Part shown: positions 14,634-24,028 of the stretch, piece after piece
How positions within the stretch are numbered: the first letter of the stretch is position 1
Layout of the letters: every line of letters starts with the position of its first letter
Notes under the pieces: model-generated
Databases searched by the model: none
What the model was told of the DNA's origin: nothing
What the model saw: the letters and a program-made list of their open reading frames with translations, nothing else
NCBI GenBank assembly: GCA_945876755.1
Contig: CAMCPM010000010.1
Location: forward strand, 1 to 64,000
DNA: 64,000 bases
Origin: an uncultured Clostridia bacterium
GTDB taxonomy: Bacteria; Bacillota; Clostridia; Oscillospirales; Ruminococcaceae
Direction: 5' to 3'
Made by a program: the position numbers and the translations under genes

Positions 14634-15848
14634 TTATTTAATTCCGTATTGTGCCAAAGCCTTTTTCATATCAGCGCCAACATCGGCATCTTTACTGAAA
14701 TAGTGGTCTAAATCTGTATCCTCATAGAAAATATATACGCTTATTATATATTGGGTATCATTGAAGCCATATGAATAAATAGTCGGTATAAGGTCGCTGT
14801 TAGTTTTTTTCTGAACGCTTTCCAGTACCTTGCACATCTTATCAACATCCAATACATATGTCTTCATTTTTTCGTAAAGCGATTTTGACGAACATTTAAA
14901 ATCAATACTGATTTTTTCTTTTTTAGCAGCTGATGTAAGCTGATTTTTTATTAAACTTTTTGCCGAATCAAAATCCTCTGCATATTTTTTATTTACAATA
15001 TAATAATTTTTAGAATTATCTGTAGCAGCAGGTACTTCAAAGCTGAGATTATCTTCTTTATGAGAACCTGCCAATGACTTATCGCTTACCATAAAGTAAT
15101 CATACTGAAGATTATTTTTAACATTGCTTATAGGGTCATCCCATGTAACGTCAACATTATACCACTTCTTGTTATAATAAACCTTATTCCACATATGAAG
15201 CGTATCATCTTTATTATTTACGTCATCTCCTATTACAGTTACAGTACGGATACCTGCCTGACCGCAAATATATGTAAAAGTTTTGGCATATCCGTCACAC
15301 TTTGCCTTATTTTTTACCAGCGCGCCATAAACTGTATCATTTGTTTTGCTATCAAGGTCATACACTGTATTTTTAATTATAGAATCATGGATCGTTCTGA
15401 TTTTTTTATATGTTGACATATCTTCTGTAAGTTTTGATAAAATTTCATCTGCTTCTTTTTCATATGATTTTACCATTTTATCATATGTTTCTTTATTATA
15501 CCGGTAAGTCATTTTAAAAGTTACCGATTTTCTGGATGACGAAGTTGCTTCAATATCTTTTAAATTAAATGTCATTGGGTCGTGAAGAATAAGAAGCTCT
15601 GAGATTTTGTTGAAATCTTCCTGATCTATTTCATAATTGATCTTTAATGTTTTTTTACATTCAATTACAGCTTCTTTCAATGATTTATATGCCTTTTTCG
15701 CATTATCTGTAAGCTGATTATAATAATAAGGAGTCTCATAAACCTTTGCGGCTTCCGCAATACTATAATCGCTTGTTGCGAGTGTTGTTGCTGTAACTGC
15801 CAACGACATTACAAAACACAACATGAATGAAATAAATTTTTTAAACAT
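14634..15848 (-). CDS. Secreted transglutaminase-like protein
   Basis: 404 aa. Signal peptide 1-25 (FISFMLCFVMSLAVTATTLA). Central transglutaminase/protease-like fold at about 130-255 with the expected triad: Cys in NKAKCDGYAKTFTYIC, His in DDTLHMWNKVY, Asp in WYNVDVTWDDP. Flanking regions are Lys-rich and helical. Proteins of this type are secreted or surface-held in Clostridia and may act as proteases or cross-linkers; the substrate is unknown. RBS AGGGGAG precedes the ATG. A monocistronic gene, with strongly AT-rich codon use compared with the housekeeping genes to the right. Confidence 0.85.
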   Translation of the reverse strand: MFKKFISFMLCFVMSLAVTATTLATSDYSIAEAAKVYETPYYYNQLTDNAKKAYKSLKEAVIECKKTLKINYEIDQEDFNKISELLILHDPMTFNLKDIEATSSSRKSVTFKMTYRYNKETYDKMVKSYEKEADEILSKLTEDMSTYKKIRTIHDSIIKNTVYDLDSKTNDTVYGALVKNKAKCDGYAKTFTYICGQAGIRTVTVIGDDVNNKDDTLHMWNKVYYNKKWYNVDVTWDDPISNVKNNLQYDYFMVSDKSLAGSHKEDNLSFEVPAATDNSKNYYIVNKKYAEDFDSAKSLIKNQLTSAAKKEKISIDFKCSSKSLYEKMKTYVLDVDKMCKVLESVQKKTNSDLIPTIYSYGFNDTQYIISVYIFYEDTDLDHYFSKDADVGADMKKALAQYGIK

Positions 15849-15918
15849 AATAACTCCCCTTTAACAAATAATTTTATTTATTATAACATATTTATAATTA
15901 ATTTGCAATATTTTTTCC

Positions 15919-17202
15919 TTAAACATAAATATAATTCCATATAGCTGACAGTTTATCATTTGTCATTTTATCGGCAAAGCTTAGTTCTTCAATTTTGATA
16001 AAGTAACCTAATTCATTTCTTAATGCAAGTATATTTTCAGCAAGCTCCTCATCAATTCCGGGAAGCTGCATTAAATCTGCTTTTCCGCAAGTATTTATAT
16101 TTACACGATAAATTTCATTTGAAGAACTGTATATCTCTGAATTTTCAGTATTATTATCTGTTACTGAACTTATTGTAATATTACCGTCACCTTCTGATGT
16201 CGTAAATAAGCTGTCCGAGCCACTGTCATATGTAGTAAAAGCAGGGTCAACATAAACATAAGGCGCTATCATCGCAAGCTTACTGCTGCCTATTCCGCTT
16301 ATATTCAGCAAATCTTCAACGCTGTGGAATCCTACGGTTCTTGCATATTCAACTATTTTATTTGCCGTAGCCTTACCTATTCCTTTAATATACATAAGGT
16401 CTTCTGCGGAAGCTTTGTTAAGATCAAGCGGGAAATCAGGATAATATTCTTCTGTTGTAACCGAAACAGATTTCTTAGTGCTGTAAAAATATTCGTCATC
16501 TTCGTCGTATTCTTCTGTATCATCATCAGAATCCGTAATAAATTCTTCTGTCTCCATAGCAAAATCTTCCGTTGCTTCTGTCGTAACCACAACAGTTTGA
16601 CGTTCTTCTTTTTCGGTCACAGTGCCCGGAACAGATGTAGTTACAGGAATTTCATATTCTGTACCTGCAACACTTGAAACTTGAGACCGAGCCAAAGTTT
16701 CAGGAAGATATTCATAATTAATATAAAAATAATCCTTTATCAAATCAAGCTTCTTTTCGCCTATACCGTCAACATTCAAAAGCTCATCAAGAGAATAAAA
16801 ATATCCGTTAAGATTTCTGTAATCAACTATTCTTTCTGCAAGTACCTCTCCTATTCCCCTGACAAATACAAGTTCATTTTTACTTGCCGAATTAATATCT
16901 AAAGGAAAAACAACTGTAACGCAGGTAACTTCAGCAGCTTCAGATACCATTACAGTTGTTTTTGATACATCATTATTTTCGGTTTCCCAAATATCCGAGT
17001 TATCGGTACGCTCTTTTGTTGTGCCGCTAAATGCAGCCGTTTCTTCGTTTGATAATACTTTTACAACAGGCGCCGATATCTCATTTCTTCCTATTGCGAT
17101 AGGTATAATAAAAATCAAAAAATACAAAGCAAGAAAAGCACTTATACGAATAATATTATTTTTCTTTTGCCTTTCTTTTTTAGTTTCTTCATTTTTTTCC
17201 AT
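15919..17202 (-). CDS. Membrane protein with three ComEA-type helix-hairpin-helix modules
   Basis: 427 aa from ATG 17202 (MEKNEETKKERQKK), which has AAGG at proper spacing; the tracked start is nine bases earlier. A basic N-terminus and one membrane segment (ISAFLALYFLIFIIPIAI) place the rest outside. Three HhH modules follow: DINSASKNELVFVRGIGEVL with LLNVDGIGEKKLDLI; DLNKASAEDLMYIKGIGKAT with LLNISGIGSSKLAMI; NINTCGKADLMQLPGIDEEL with a degenerate second hairpin. Thr/Glu-rich linkers join them. ComEA binds incoming DNA in transformation with one such module; here there are three. DNA binding is inferred, and the comEC partner is not in the window. Confidence 0.8.
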   Translation of the reverse strand: MEKNEETKKERQKKNNIIRISAFLALYFLIFIIPIAIGRNEISAPVVKVLSNEETAAFSGTTKERTDNSDIWETENNDVSKTTVMVSEAAEVTCVTVVFPLDINSASKNELVFVRGIGEVLAERIVDYRNLNGYFYSLDELLNVDGIGEKKLDLIKDYFYINYEYLPETLARSQVSSVAGTEYEIPVTTSVPGTVTEKEERQTVVVTTEATEDFAMETEEFITDSDDDTEEYDEDDEYFYSTKKSVSVTTEEYYPDFPLDLNKASAEDLMYIKGIGKATANKIVEYARTVGFHSVEDLLNISGIGSSKLAMIAPYVYVDPAFTTYDSGSDSLFTTSEGDGNITISSVTDNNTENSEIYSSSNEIYRVNINTCGKADLMQLPGIDEELAENILALRNELGYFIKIEELSFADKMTNDKLSAIWNYIYV

Positions 17203-17362
17203 GATTTTCATCCTTGCTATAAATAGTTATATATAATTATATCATATTACACAGTATCAAGGCAATATTTTTCAGAAATATTTTTTAGGCAATCAATTAA
17301 AATATATAAAGTAATATCACTATACTTTTTATAAGACTGTTTCAAAAAGGAGAAAATACAAA

Positions 17363-17707
17363 ATGAAAATTACAGCACACTTTGATTCACCTGACAGTGC
17401 AGATTTTGCCGCAGGTGCCCTCAGAAGAGCCGTTTCACCGCTGTCTTCAATAAAAATAAGCAAATCGTCCCCCGATTCAGATAAAATAGGCATGAACATT
17501 TTTTCATCTTATAATCCGGCAGTTACCACGCCGACATATTCCATACCGGTCTATATCCCCGCTGCTTTTTCGAATAATAACGTTCAAGACCATAACGACA
17601 ATATAAAAAACGACTATATTATTGAGGTCATATGCCGAAAAGAGGACTACCCTGCCGCTTCAAAAATAATAATAAATCACGGCGGCAGAAACATATCAAA
17701 ATTATAG
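17363..17707 (+). CDS. Hypothetical protein (114 aa)
   Basis: RBS AAAAGGAG precedes ATG 17363 (MKITAHFDSPDSADFAAGAL). The N-terminal half resembles a small alpha/beta domain, with SADFAAGALRRAVSPLSSIK as helix and strand. The middle is rich in Ser, Pro and Tyr, and the end (YIIEVICRKEDYPAASKIII) again reads as alpha/beta. Comparable small proteins in Firmicutes detect conformational or spore-coat partners, but I do not recognise the family. It lies 70 bases upstream of the S1-domain gene on the same strand. Confidence 0.6.
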   Translation: MKITAHFDSPDSADFAAGALRRAVSPLSSIKISKSSPDSDKIGMNIFSSYNPAVTTPTYSIPVYIPAAFSNNNVQDHNDNIKNDYIIEVICRKEDYPAASKIIINHGGRNISKL

Positions 17708-17777
17708 AATAACTTATACCTCGCCGGCATAAGATTGAAAAGCAGATACAATCTTATTAAAACTCGGGAGGTACAAA

Positions 17778-18710
17778 ATGAAAAATTACTATCCGGAGGG
17801 TGAGCTTTTCCTTTCACCCGATAATCAGAACTGTATTAAGTCAATTTTTACGCTGCAGGAAGCAATGCTTCAGAGAAAAATTCTTGAAGCACGGGTCCTG
17901 CTGTGCGACAACGACCACAATCTTCACGTTGACTTACCATGTGCAAATGTTAAGGGAATAATTTACCGTGAGGACGGCGCTATTGGAATCGCAGAAGGTA
18001 CGACAAAGGATATAGCACTGATAACAAAGGTAAACAAGCCTGTTTGCTTTATAGTCAAGCAGATACAAAAGGATGAAAACGGCAGCTATACTGCCGTTCT
18101 TTCCAGACGCGCTGTTCAGGAAGAATGTATAGAAAATTATATTTCCGAACTGACCCTGGGCGATGTAATTCCGGCAAAGGTCACTCATCTTGAACAGTTT
18201 GGTGCGTTTGTTGACATAGGCTGCGGTATCCCGTCGCTTATCCCTATAGACGCAATATCCATTTCACGAATCTCTCACCCGTCCGACCGCTTTCAGCCAG
18301 GTCAGAGTATTTTCGTCGTTATCAAGGATATCAGCGACGGCAAGGTATGGCTTTCTCACAAGGAGCTTCTCGGCACATGGGAGGAAAATGCTGAAAGATT
18401 CCACTATGGAGAAACCGTTTCGGGAATTATACGAAGCGTTGAGGATTACGGAATTTTTGTTGAGCTTGCGCCTAATCTGGCGGGTCTTGCCGAACCAAAA
18501 GAGGGCGTAACAGTCGGTCAGCACGCAAGCGTATACATAAAGGCGCTTATCCCCGAAAAAATGAAGGTAAAACTGATAATTGTAGATGTTTTCAGCGGAA
18601 CGCATATTCACCGTCCGCCCGAATATTTTATTACAGAAGGACATATTTCGCACTGGCGCTATTCTTCTGAATTATCGTCAAAGATTATTGAAAGCCGTTT
18701 CAGTCTTTGA
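17778..18710 (+). CDS. S1-domain RNA-binding protein
   Basis: 310 aa, RBS GGGAGG. Two clear S1 domains: about 126-197 (LGDVIPAKVTHLEQFGAFVD, RFQPGQSIFVVIKDI, VWLSHKELLGTWEEN) and about 210-280 (YGETVSGIIRSVEDYGIFVE, LAGLAEPKEGV). An earlier region (~40-110) looks like a diverged S1-like fold. In Firmicutes such shortened S1 homologues replace the long ribosomal protein S1 of Proteobacteria and are thought to assist mRNA handling. The 3' end overlaps the convergent rarA gene by 11 bases. Confidence 0.8.
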   Translation: MKNYYPEGELFLSPDNQNCIKSIFTLQEAMLQRKILEARVLLCDNDHNLHVDLPCANVKGIIYREDGAIGIAEGTTKDIALITKVNKPVCFIVKQIQKDENGSYTAVLSRRAVQEECIENYISELTLGDVIPAKVTHLEQFGAFVDIGCGIPSLIPIDAISISRISHPSDRFQPGQSIFVVIKDISDGKVWLSHKELLGTWEENAERFHYGETVSGIIRSVEDYGIFVELAPNLAGLAEPKEGVTVGQHASVYIKALIPEKMKVKLIIVDVFSGTHIHRPPEYFITEGHISHWRYSSELSSKIIESRFSL

Positions 18711-19962
18711 TTTTCTGCCAATACAGCTTTGCCGCCTGTTCGGTTTTATTGTCGCCGTATTCATAATACACCCTGTCCTTTATCGGGTCAGGAAGATACT
18801 GCTGTTTAACATAATGATTCGGATAGTCATGCGGATACAGATAATGCTGTCCTACAACTTCTGCGCCTTCTCCGTCAAAATGCTTATTCTGCAAATGACG
18901 TGGGAAGTCACCGCACTCACGATTTTTAACGTCGTCAAGCGCAGCATTTATTGCATTATATGCCGAATTGGATTTAGGCGCGGTAGCAAGAAGTATCACC
19001 GCATTGGCAAGAGGTATTCTCGCTTCGGGAAGTCCAAGCTGCATTGCGCTGTCAACGCAGGCTTTCACGATTGGTATCGCCTGCGGATAAGCAAGTCCTA
19101 TATCCTCGGCGGCAATTACAAGCAAACGGCGTGAAAGAGAAATAATATCCCCTGCCTCAATAAGTCTTGCAGCATAGTGGATTGCAGCGTTTTCGTCCGA
19201 ACCACGTATTGACTTCTGAAGCGCAGATAAAATATCATAATGGGAATCGCCGTCACGGTCGTAGCGCATATTACTGCGCTGTGTAAGCACTTCGGCGGTT
19301 TCCATTTTTATTATTATCTCATCGTCCGTACTTGCCGCAGAAAGCACGCAAAGTTCTGCGGTATTTATGGATTTTCTCACATCGCCTCCGCAGCCGTGGG
19401 CAATATGTTCCACAACGCCTTTTTCTACTTTGACCTTTACGCCCAGCTCGTCCGCAACGATGCGGAATGCACGGCTTATGGCAGGGACAAGCTCCTCAGC
19501 GGTAATATGCTTGAACTCGAAAACTGTTGAACGGCTTATTATTGCGTTGTACACATAAAAATACGGGTTTTCGGTAGTTGAGGCAATAAGCGTTATCTGT
19601 CCGTTTTCTATATATTCAAGTAAAGACTGCTGCTGTTTTTTGTTAAGGTACTGTATCTCATCAAGATATAGCAGAACGCCGTTCATTCCGTCTATAGTAT
19701 TAGTATCGGCGATAACGTCCTTAATATCAGAAATTGAAGCGGATGTACCGTTCAGCTTATGCAGCTTCATATGTGCATTTTCGGCGATAATACGTGCAAC
19801 AGTGGTTTTTCCTATGCCCGAGCTGCCGTAAAAAATCATGTTGGGTATCTTTCCGCTTTCTATTATACGGCGGAGGGGCTTTCCCTCGCCCAGCAGGTGG
19901 GACTGTCCAACAACATCGTCAAGCGTTTTGGGGCGTATTCTGTCTGCAAGTGGGGCTGACAT
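18700..19962 (-). CDS. rarA: Replication-associated recombination protein A
   Basis: 420 aa AAA+ ATPase of the RarA/MgsA/WRNIP1 family, which acts at stalled replication forks. N-terminal LADRIRPKTLDDVVGQSHLL; Walker A in IFYGSSGIGKTTVARIIAEN; Walker B in VLLYLDEIQYLNKKQQ; sensor 1 in IASTTENPYF. The C-terminal domain carries IHYAARLIEAGDIISLSRRL, AEDIGLAYPQAI and PNHYVKQQYLPD, specific for the family. Length is normal. Its gene is followed by the convergent S1-domain gene with a short overlap. Confidence 0.95.
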   Translation of the reverse strand: MSAPLADRIRPKTLDDVVGQSHLLGEGKPLRRIIESGKIPNMIFYGSSGIGKTTVARIIAENAHMKLHKLNGTSASISDIKDVIADTNTIDGMNGVLLYLDEIQYLNKKQQQSLLEYIENGQITLIASTTENPYFYVYNAIISRSTVFEFKHITAEELVPAISRAFRIVADELGVKVKVEKGVVEHIAHGCGGDVRKSINTAELCVLSAASTDDEIIIKMETAEVLTQRSNMRYDRDGDSHYDILSALQKSIRGSDENAAIHYAARLIEAGDIISLSRRLLVIAAEDIGLAYPQAIPIVKACVDSAMQLGLPEARIPLANAVILLATAPKSNSAYNAINAALDDVKNRECGDFPRHLQNKHFDGEGAEVVGQHYLYPHDYPNHYVKQQYLPDPIKDRVYYEYGDNKTEQAAKLYWQKIKD

Positions 19963-19981
19963 AATTTATTCTCCTAATCAT

Positions 19982-20024
19982 AAAAGCGGCGCAAAACGGC
20001 ATATGCTGCCATTTGCACCGCTTT
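19982..20024 (-). terminator. Terminator of glyA
   Basis: On the minus strand AAAGCGGTGCAAA pairs with TTTTGCGCCGCTTTT around a loop containing GGCAGCATATGCC, itself a hairpin; four Ts at the 3' end. Confidence 0.7.
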
Positions 20025-20042
20025 GGTTTTTAATATTAATTA

Positions 20043-21299
20043 TTACTCATAAAGAGGATATTTAGCGCAGATAGCATTTACACCTGCACGGATCTCGTCT
20101 GCCTTGTTCTCGAAATCTGTTGCGCAGAGGTAAATGTACTCAGCGATCTTCTCCATCTCCTCAACGCCGAGACCTCTTGTTGTTACAGCAGGTGTACCGA
20201 TTCTGATACCGCTTGTTACGAAAGGCTTTTCGGGGTCGTTATGGATAGCGTTCTTGTTAACTGTGATGTAAACCTCGTCAAGACGGTGTTCAAGCTCCTT
20301 GCCTGTGATGTTGAACGGACGAAGATCAACAAGCATAAGGTGGTTGTCCGTACCGCCGGAAACAAGATTAAAGCCTCTCTTGAGAAGACCTGCCGCAAGA
20401 GCCTGTGCATTCTCAACGACCTTTCTGCCGTACTCCTTGAACTCCGGCTTGAGAGCTTCACCAAAGCATACAGCCTTAGCCGCAATAGTGTGCATAAGAG
20501 GTCCGCCCTGTGTACCGGGGAAAATTGCGGAATTTATCTTCTTTGCAAGAGCCTCGTCATTTGTAAGGATAAGACCGCCTCTCGGTCCGCGGAGAGTCTT
20601 GTGTGTAGTTGTTGTTACAATATCGGCATAAGGAACGGGAGACTGGTGCATACCTGCCGCAACAAGACCTGCAATGTGCGCCATATCAACCATAAGAAGC
20701 GCGCCAACGGACTTTGCAATTTTGGAAAGTCTTTCAAAGTCAATAGCTCTTGGATATGCGCTTGCACCTGCTACGATAAGCTTAGGCTTGTGTTCTTCGG
20801 CAAGCTTCTGAACTGTATCGTAATTTATCATTTCGGTTTCGTCATCAAGACCGTATGAAACAAAGTTGAAATATTTACCGGAAATATTTACAGGCGAACC
20901 GTGTGTAAGGTGTCCGCCGTCGGCAAGGCTCATACCAAGAACTGTGTCTCCGGGGTTAAGAACTGCAACATAAACGGCTGTGTTAGCCTGTGCGCCCGAA
21001 TGAGGCTGAACGTTTGCATAGCCTGCACCAAAAAGCTTCTTGGCACGCTCGATTGCAATATTCTCAACAATATCGACGCATTCGCAGCCGCCGTAATAAC
21101 GCTTTCCGGGATAGCCCTCGGCGTACTTATTTGTAAGCACCGAACCCATTGCAGCCATTACTGCGGGAGAAACAAGGTTTTCGCTTGCGATAAGCTCAAG
21201 ATTTCTGCGCTGTCTTGCAAGCTCCTTTTTCATGCCCTCTCCCACTTCGGGGTCAACCGATGCAACAAAGCCTACTGTATCCATAATATCGTTGTACAT
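20043..21299 (-). CDS. glyA: Serine hydroxymethyltransferase
   Basis: 418 aa, PLP enzyme converting serine and tetrahydrofolate to glycine and methylene-tetrahydrofolate, the main one-carbon source. Motifs: [40 protein letters not shown], and the PLP-lysine site [29 protein letters not shown] eight bases before ATG. Full length for the bacterial family. Has its own promoter (21334-21362) and terminator. Confidence 0.97.
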   Translation of the reverse strand: MYNDIMDTVGFVASVDPEVGEGMKKELARQRRNLELIASENLVSPAVMAAMGSVLTNKYAEGYPGKRYYGGCECVDIVENIAIERAKKLFGAGYANVQPHSGAQANTAVYVAVLNPGDTVLGMSLADGGHLTHGSPVNISGKYFNFVSYGLDDETEMINYDTVQKLAEEHKPKLIVAGASAYPRAIDFERLSKIAKSVGALLMVDMAHIAGLVAAGMHQSPVPYADIVTTTTHKTLRGPRGGLILTNDEALAKKINSAIFPGTQGGPLMHTIAAKAVCFGEALKPEFKEYGRKVVENAQALAAGLLKRGFNLVSGGTDNHLMLVDLRPFNITGKELEHRLDEVYITVNKNAIHNDPEKPFVTSGIRIGTPAVTTRGLGVEEMEKIAEYIYLCATDFENKADEIRAGVNAICAKYPLYE

Positions 21300-21333
21300 G
21301 GCGATTACTCCTTTATAAAAATATATTGATTTA

Positions 21334-21362
21334 ATTATACACGATATTTCAGATTATTTCAA
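21334..21362 (-). promoter_or_regulatory. Promoter of glyA
   Basis: Minus strand: TTGAAA, 17 bases, TATAAT, about 34 bases before the start codon. No riboswitch is evident in the short leader. Confidence 0.7.
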
Positions 21363-21442
21363 CTGTATTTGTAAATTTTGTTCAGAAAAACATAAAAGAT
21401 TATTGTTTTTAATGGAAACATCACATTAAAAGATTGCGCTAT

Positions 21443-22366
21443 TTATTCTTCCTCATATTCTTCATCAGCAAAAGTTTCCGGCCAGGGCGCAAATATATCT
21501 ATTGCCTTGCAGTCGTTTTTTATAGTTACATTGCGGCAGTTTCCGCCGAACTCGCCGTCAAGAGTCCACGGAAGGTCGTTATCCGAATGGAACTCTACCT
21601 GCGACGCTTTAAAGGAAATAAAACATTTTGCGTCAAGCTCATGCTTCAGAAGCGAATTTATCGTAAACTGAAATTCTGCAAGATTTTTAGGAGTCTTTAT
21701 AAGAAATATTTCAAACAGACCATCGTCAAGCTTTACCTCTGTTCCGCCAAAATCTTTGATTCCCGCAACCGATGTGGAATTTGAAGCCATACCGAAAATA
21801 AAGTCGTCCTCTACGGTCTCACCATCGTGCATAACCGTTACATGGTATGATTTTGCCGTGTTAAGACGCTTCATGCCTTCCATAATATAGGCAAGACTTC
21901 CAAACATATTCTTCATTTGCTGCGGAGTTTCATAGCTGACATCTGTAAAGGCTCCGAAGGCGGCAATATATGTGAAATAGTCCTCATTAAAAGAGCCTAC
22001 GTCAACAGTTACAAGGTTGCCGGCGGTAATTCTTTGGGCTGCCTCCTGCATATCTTTTGGGATACCATGGCTCGAAGCAAAATCATTCATTGTCCCCGAC
22101 GGGATATATCCCAGAGGAATACGGCGGTTGCTTGTCATTATAGCCTTGATCGTTTCATTAAGCGTACCGTCTCCTCCGCTGCAAACGACAACATCAAAAT
22201 CATCGCAGCGCGCCGCAGTTTTTTCATAGGCATCATTTTTCGCCTGAGTAGGATGCACTGTTACCTCATAACCGCCCTTTACAAAAATATCTATAATAGT
22301 CATAAGATGCTGACGGATCTGCCCTTTTCCCGAATGAGGATTAAATACAAACATCAGCTTTTTCAT
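21443..22366 (-). CDS. Diacylglycerol/lipid kinase family protein (YegS/DgkB-like)
   Basis: 307 aa. Nucleotide-binding motifs of the DAGK catalytic family: FVFNPHSGKGQIRQHLM, DVVVCSGGDGTLNETIKAIM, RIPLGYIPSGTMNDFASSHG. The C-terminal beta-sandwich holds FEIFLIKTPKNLAEFQ and LPWTLDGEFGG, where the family has its metal and lipid contacts. Members phosphorylate diacylglycerol or related lipids to recycle them into phospholipid synthesis; which lipid is used here is not readable. A single gene between glyA and the convergent-facing cellulase region, no clear operon partners. Confidence 0.9.
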   Translation of the reverse strand: MKKLMFVFNPHSGKGQIRQHLMTIIDIFVKGGYEVTVHPTQAKNDAYEKTAARCDDFDVVVCSGGDGTLNETIKAIMTSNRRIPLGYIPSGTMNDFASSHGIPKDMQEAAQRITAGNLVTVDVGSFNEDYFTYIAAFGAFTDVSYETPQQMKNMFGSLAYIMEGMKRLNTAKSYHVTVMHDGETVEDDFIFGMASNSTSVAGIKDFGGTEVKLDDGLFEIFLIKTPKNLAEFQFTINSLLKHELDAKCFISFKASQVEFHSDNDLPWTLDGEFGGNCRNVTIKNDCKAIDIFAPWPETFADEEYEEE

Positions 22367-22535
22367 AGGATCATGCTCCTTCTGTAATTTTTTCCAAACG
22401 TTTTATTGATTGACCAAAGTATTTTAAATTAAAAGTTATTATATCAGAATAATTTTAAATTTTCAACCAAATTTTTTATGTTTCATTTGCTTTTCATTTA
22501 ATTGTCACTTTAAAATATAATTTGCACAAAGCCTA

Positions 22536-22564
22536 TTGAATTACATGAAAAAATATGTTAAAAT
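22536..22564 (+). promoter_or_regulatory. Promoter of GH5 gene
   Basis: TTGAAT, 17 bases, TAAAAT, 26 bases before the ATG; ribosome site GGAGG at 22579-22583. The remaining ~170 bases back to the divergent lipid kinase gene are AT-rich with no other recognised element. Confidence 0.65.
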
Positions 22565-22590
22565 AATATAAAAATGTTGGAGGTAGTACC

Positions 22591-23985
22591 ATGAAATTCA
22601 AAAAAATAGCGGCACTGTTCTTTGCTGTTTTAATGTGTGTGTTTGCTGTTTCGGCAAATGTTTCCGCAGCTTCCGCAAAGAAAAGCATCAAGCTTAACAA
22701 AAGCAAGATCACTCTTACAGTCAACGACACCTTTACTCTGAAGCCGACTGTAACGGGATATAACAAATACACCATACAGTGGAGTACGTCTGACAAAACC
22801 GTAGCCACCGTAAAAAAGGGCGGAATCGTTACTGCCAAGAAAGCCGGTACTGCCACAATTACCGCTAAAATCAAAGGTACAAATTATAAAGCGACCTGCA
22901 AGGTAACCGTAACAAAGAAGTCTTCATCCAAGAATAGCAGTTCTTCAAACAAATCGTCGGGAAGTGCTCAGGATTTTGTTGACAATCTTAATATCGGCTG
23001 GAACTTAGGCAACACTCTTGACTGCGCAGGCTGCAAATCATGGATAAGCAACGAGCTTGATTTTGAATCCGCATGGGGCAACCCCAAGACCACAAAGGCT
23101 ATGATATCAGCAGTAAAAAAAGCCGGATTCAATACTATACGCATTCCCGTTTCATGGGGCGAACACATGGACTCTAACGGCAAGATAAACGAAAAATGGC
23201 TTGACCGCATCCAGACGGTAGTTGATTACGCATATGACAATGATATGTATGTCATACTCAACACTCACCACGAAAACAGCTGGATAAAGCTTGACGAAAA
23301 AAATGAAAAAGCTGTAACCAAAAAGTTCAAATATCTCTGGAAACAAATATCCGAGCGCTTCAAGGACTATGATGAAAAGCTTATTTTCGAGGGTCTGAAC
23401 GAACCCAGAACCGAAGGCTCTGCACAAGAATGGAACGGCGGAACAGCTGCAGAACGCAAGATACTGAACAATTATCTTTCAGCATTTGTTGATACCGTTC
23501 GCAGCACAGGAGGAAACAACAAGACACGCTATCTTATGCTTACGCCTTATGGTGCTTCCACAAACGCTTCGGCAATGTCAGATTTGAAGCTTCCCGATGA
23601 CGACAGGATCATAATTTCCGTTCATGCTTACCTGCCGTACAATGTTGCTCTGAACAGAGGCTCTAAGGACACAAAGCTTACTGATAATTACAAAAAGGAA
23701 ATCGACAACGCATTTTCTAACATCAACAAGGTATTTACAAGCAAGGGTATCCCCGTAATCATGGGCGAGTTCGGAACAATAAACAAATCAAATACAGCTG
23801 AACGCGTTGAGATTGCAAAGTATTACCTTTCCGTTGCAAATAAATACGGCGTACCTTGCTGCTGGTGGGATAACGGCACGATCTGTTCGCCGTCCGAGGG
23901 CGAGGGCTTTGGTCTGCTGAACAGAAAAACGCTTGAATGGTATTATCCCGAAATAGTCAAAGCGCTTATTGACTCAGCAAAATAA
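22591..23985 (+). CDS. Secreted GH5 endoglucanase with N-terminal Ig-like (Big_2) domain
   Basis: 464 aa. Signal peptide 1-27 (IAALFFAVLMCVFAVSANVS), then a Big_2 domain at ~30-110 (LNKSKITLTVNDTFTLKPTV, VATVKKGGIVTAKKAGTATI), a Ser/Lys linker (KKSSSKNSSSSNKSSGS), then the GH5 barrel. Barrel motifs: NIGWNLGNTLDCAG, FNTIRIPVSWGEHM, VILNTHHENSWI, IFEGLNEPRTEGS with acid/base Glu near residue 270, ISVHAYLPYN, IPVIMGEFGTIN with nucleophile near 391, and CCWWDNGT. It cuts beta-1,4-glucans outside the cell. No dockerin or CBM, so it is probably free or held by the Ig-like domain. Own promoter and terminator. Confidence 0.93.
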   Translation: MKFKKIAALFFAVLMCVFAVSANVSAASAKKSIKLNKSKITLTVNDTFTLKPTVTGYNKYTIQWSTSDKTVATVKKGGIVTAKKAGTATITAKIKGTNYKATCKVTVTKKSSSKNSSSSNKSSGSAQDFVDNLNIGWNLGNTLDCAGCKSWISNELDFESAWGNPKTTKAMISAVKKAGFNTIRIPVSWGEHMDSNGKINEKWLDRIQTVVDYAYDNDMYVILNTHHENSWIKLDEKNEKAVTKKFKYLWKQISERFKDYDEKLIFEGLNEPRTEGSAQEWNGGTAAERKILNNYLSAFVDTVRSTGGNNKTRYLMLTPYGASTNASAMSDLKLPDDDRIIISVHAYLPYNVALNRGSKDTKLTDNYKKEIDNAFSNINKVFTSKGIPVIMGEFGTINKSNTAERVEIAKYYLSVANKYGVPCCWWDNGTICSPSEGEGFGLLNRKTLEWYYPEIVKALIDSAK

Positions 23986-23990
23986 AATTT

Positions 23991-24020
23991 AAGGGTATCG
24001 TTTTGAGCGATACCCTTTTT
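23991..24020. terminator. Bidirectional terminator between GH5 and metK
   Basis: AAGGGTATCG, loop TTTTGAG, CGATACCCTT then TTTT. The convergent genes end on both sides and the stem is flanked by A- and T-runs. Confidence 0.9.
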
Positions 24021-24028
24021 TCTATGCT

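Noticed and set aside
21300-21442. Glycine riboswitch upstream of glyA
   Set aside because: The leader is short and AT-rich with no glycine aptamer motifs; a plain promoter explains it.
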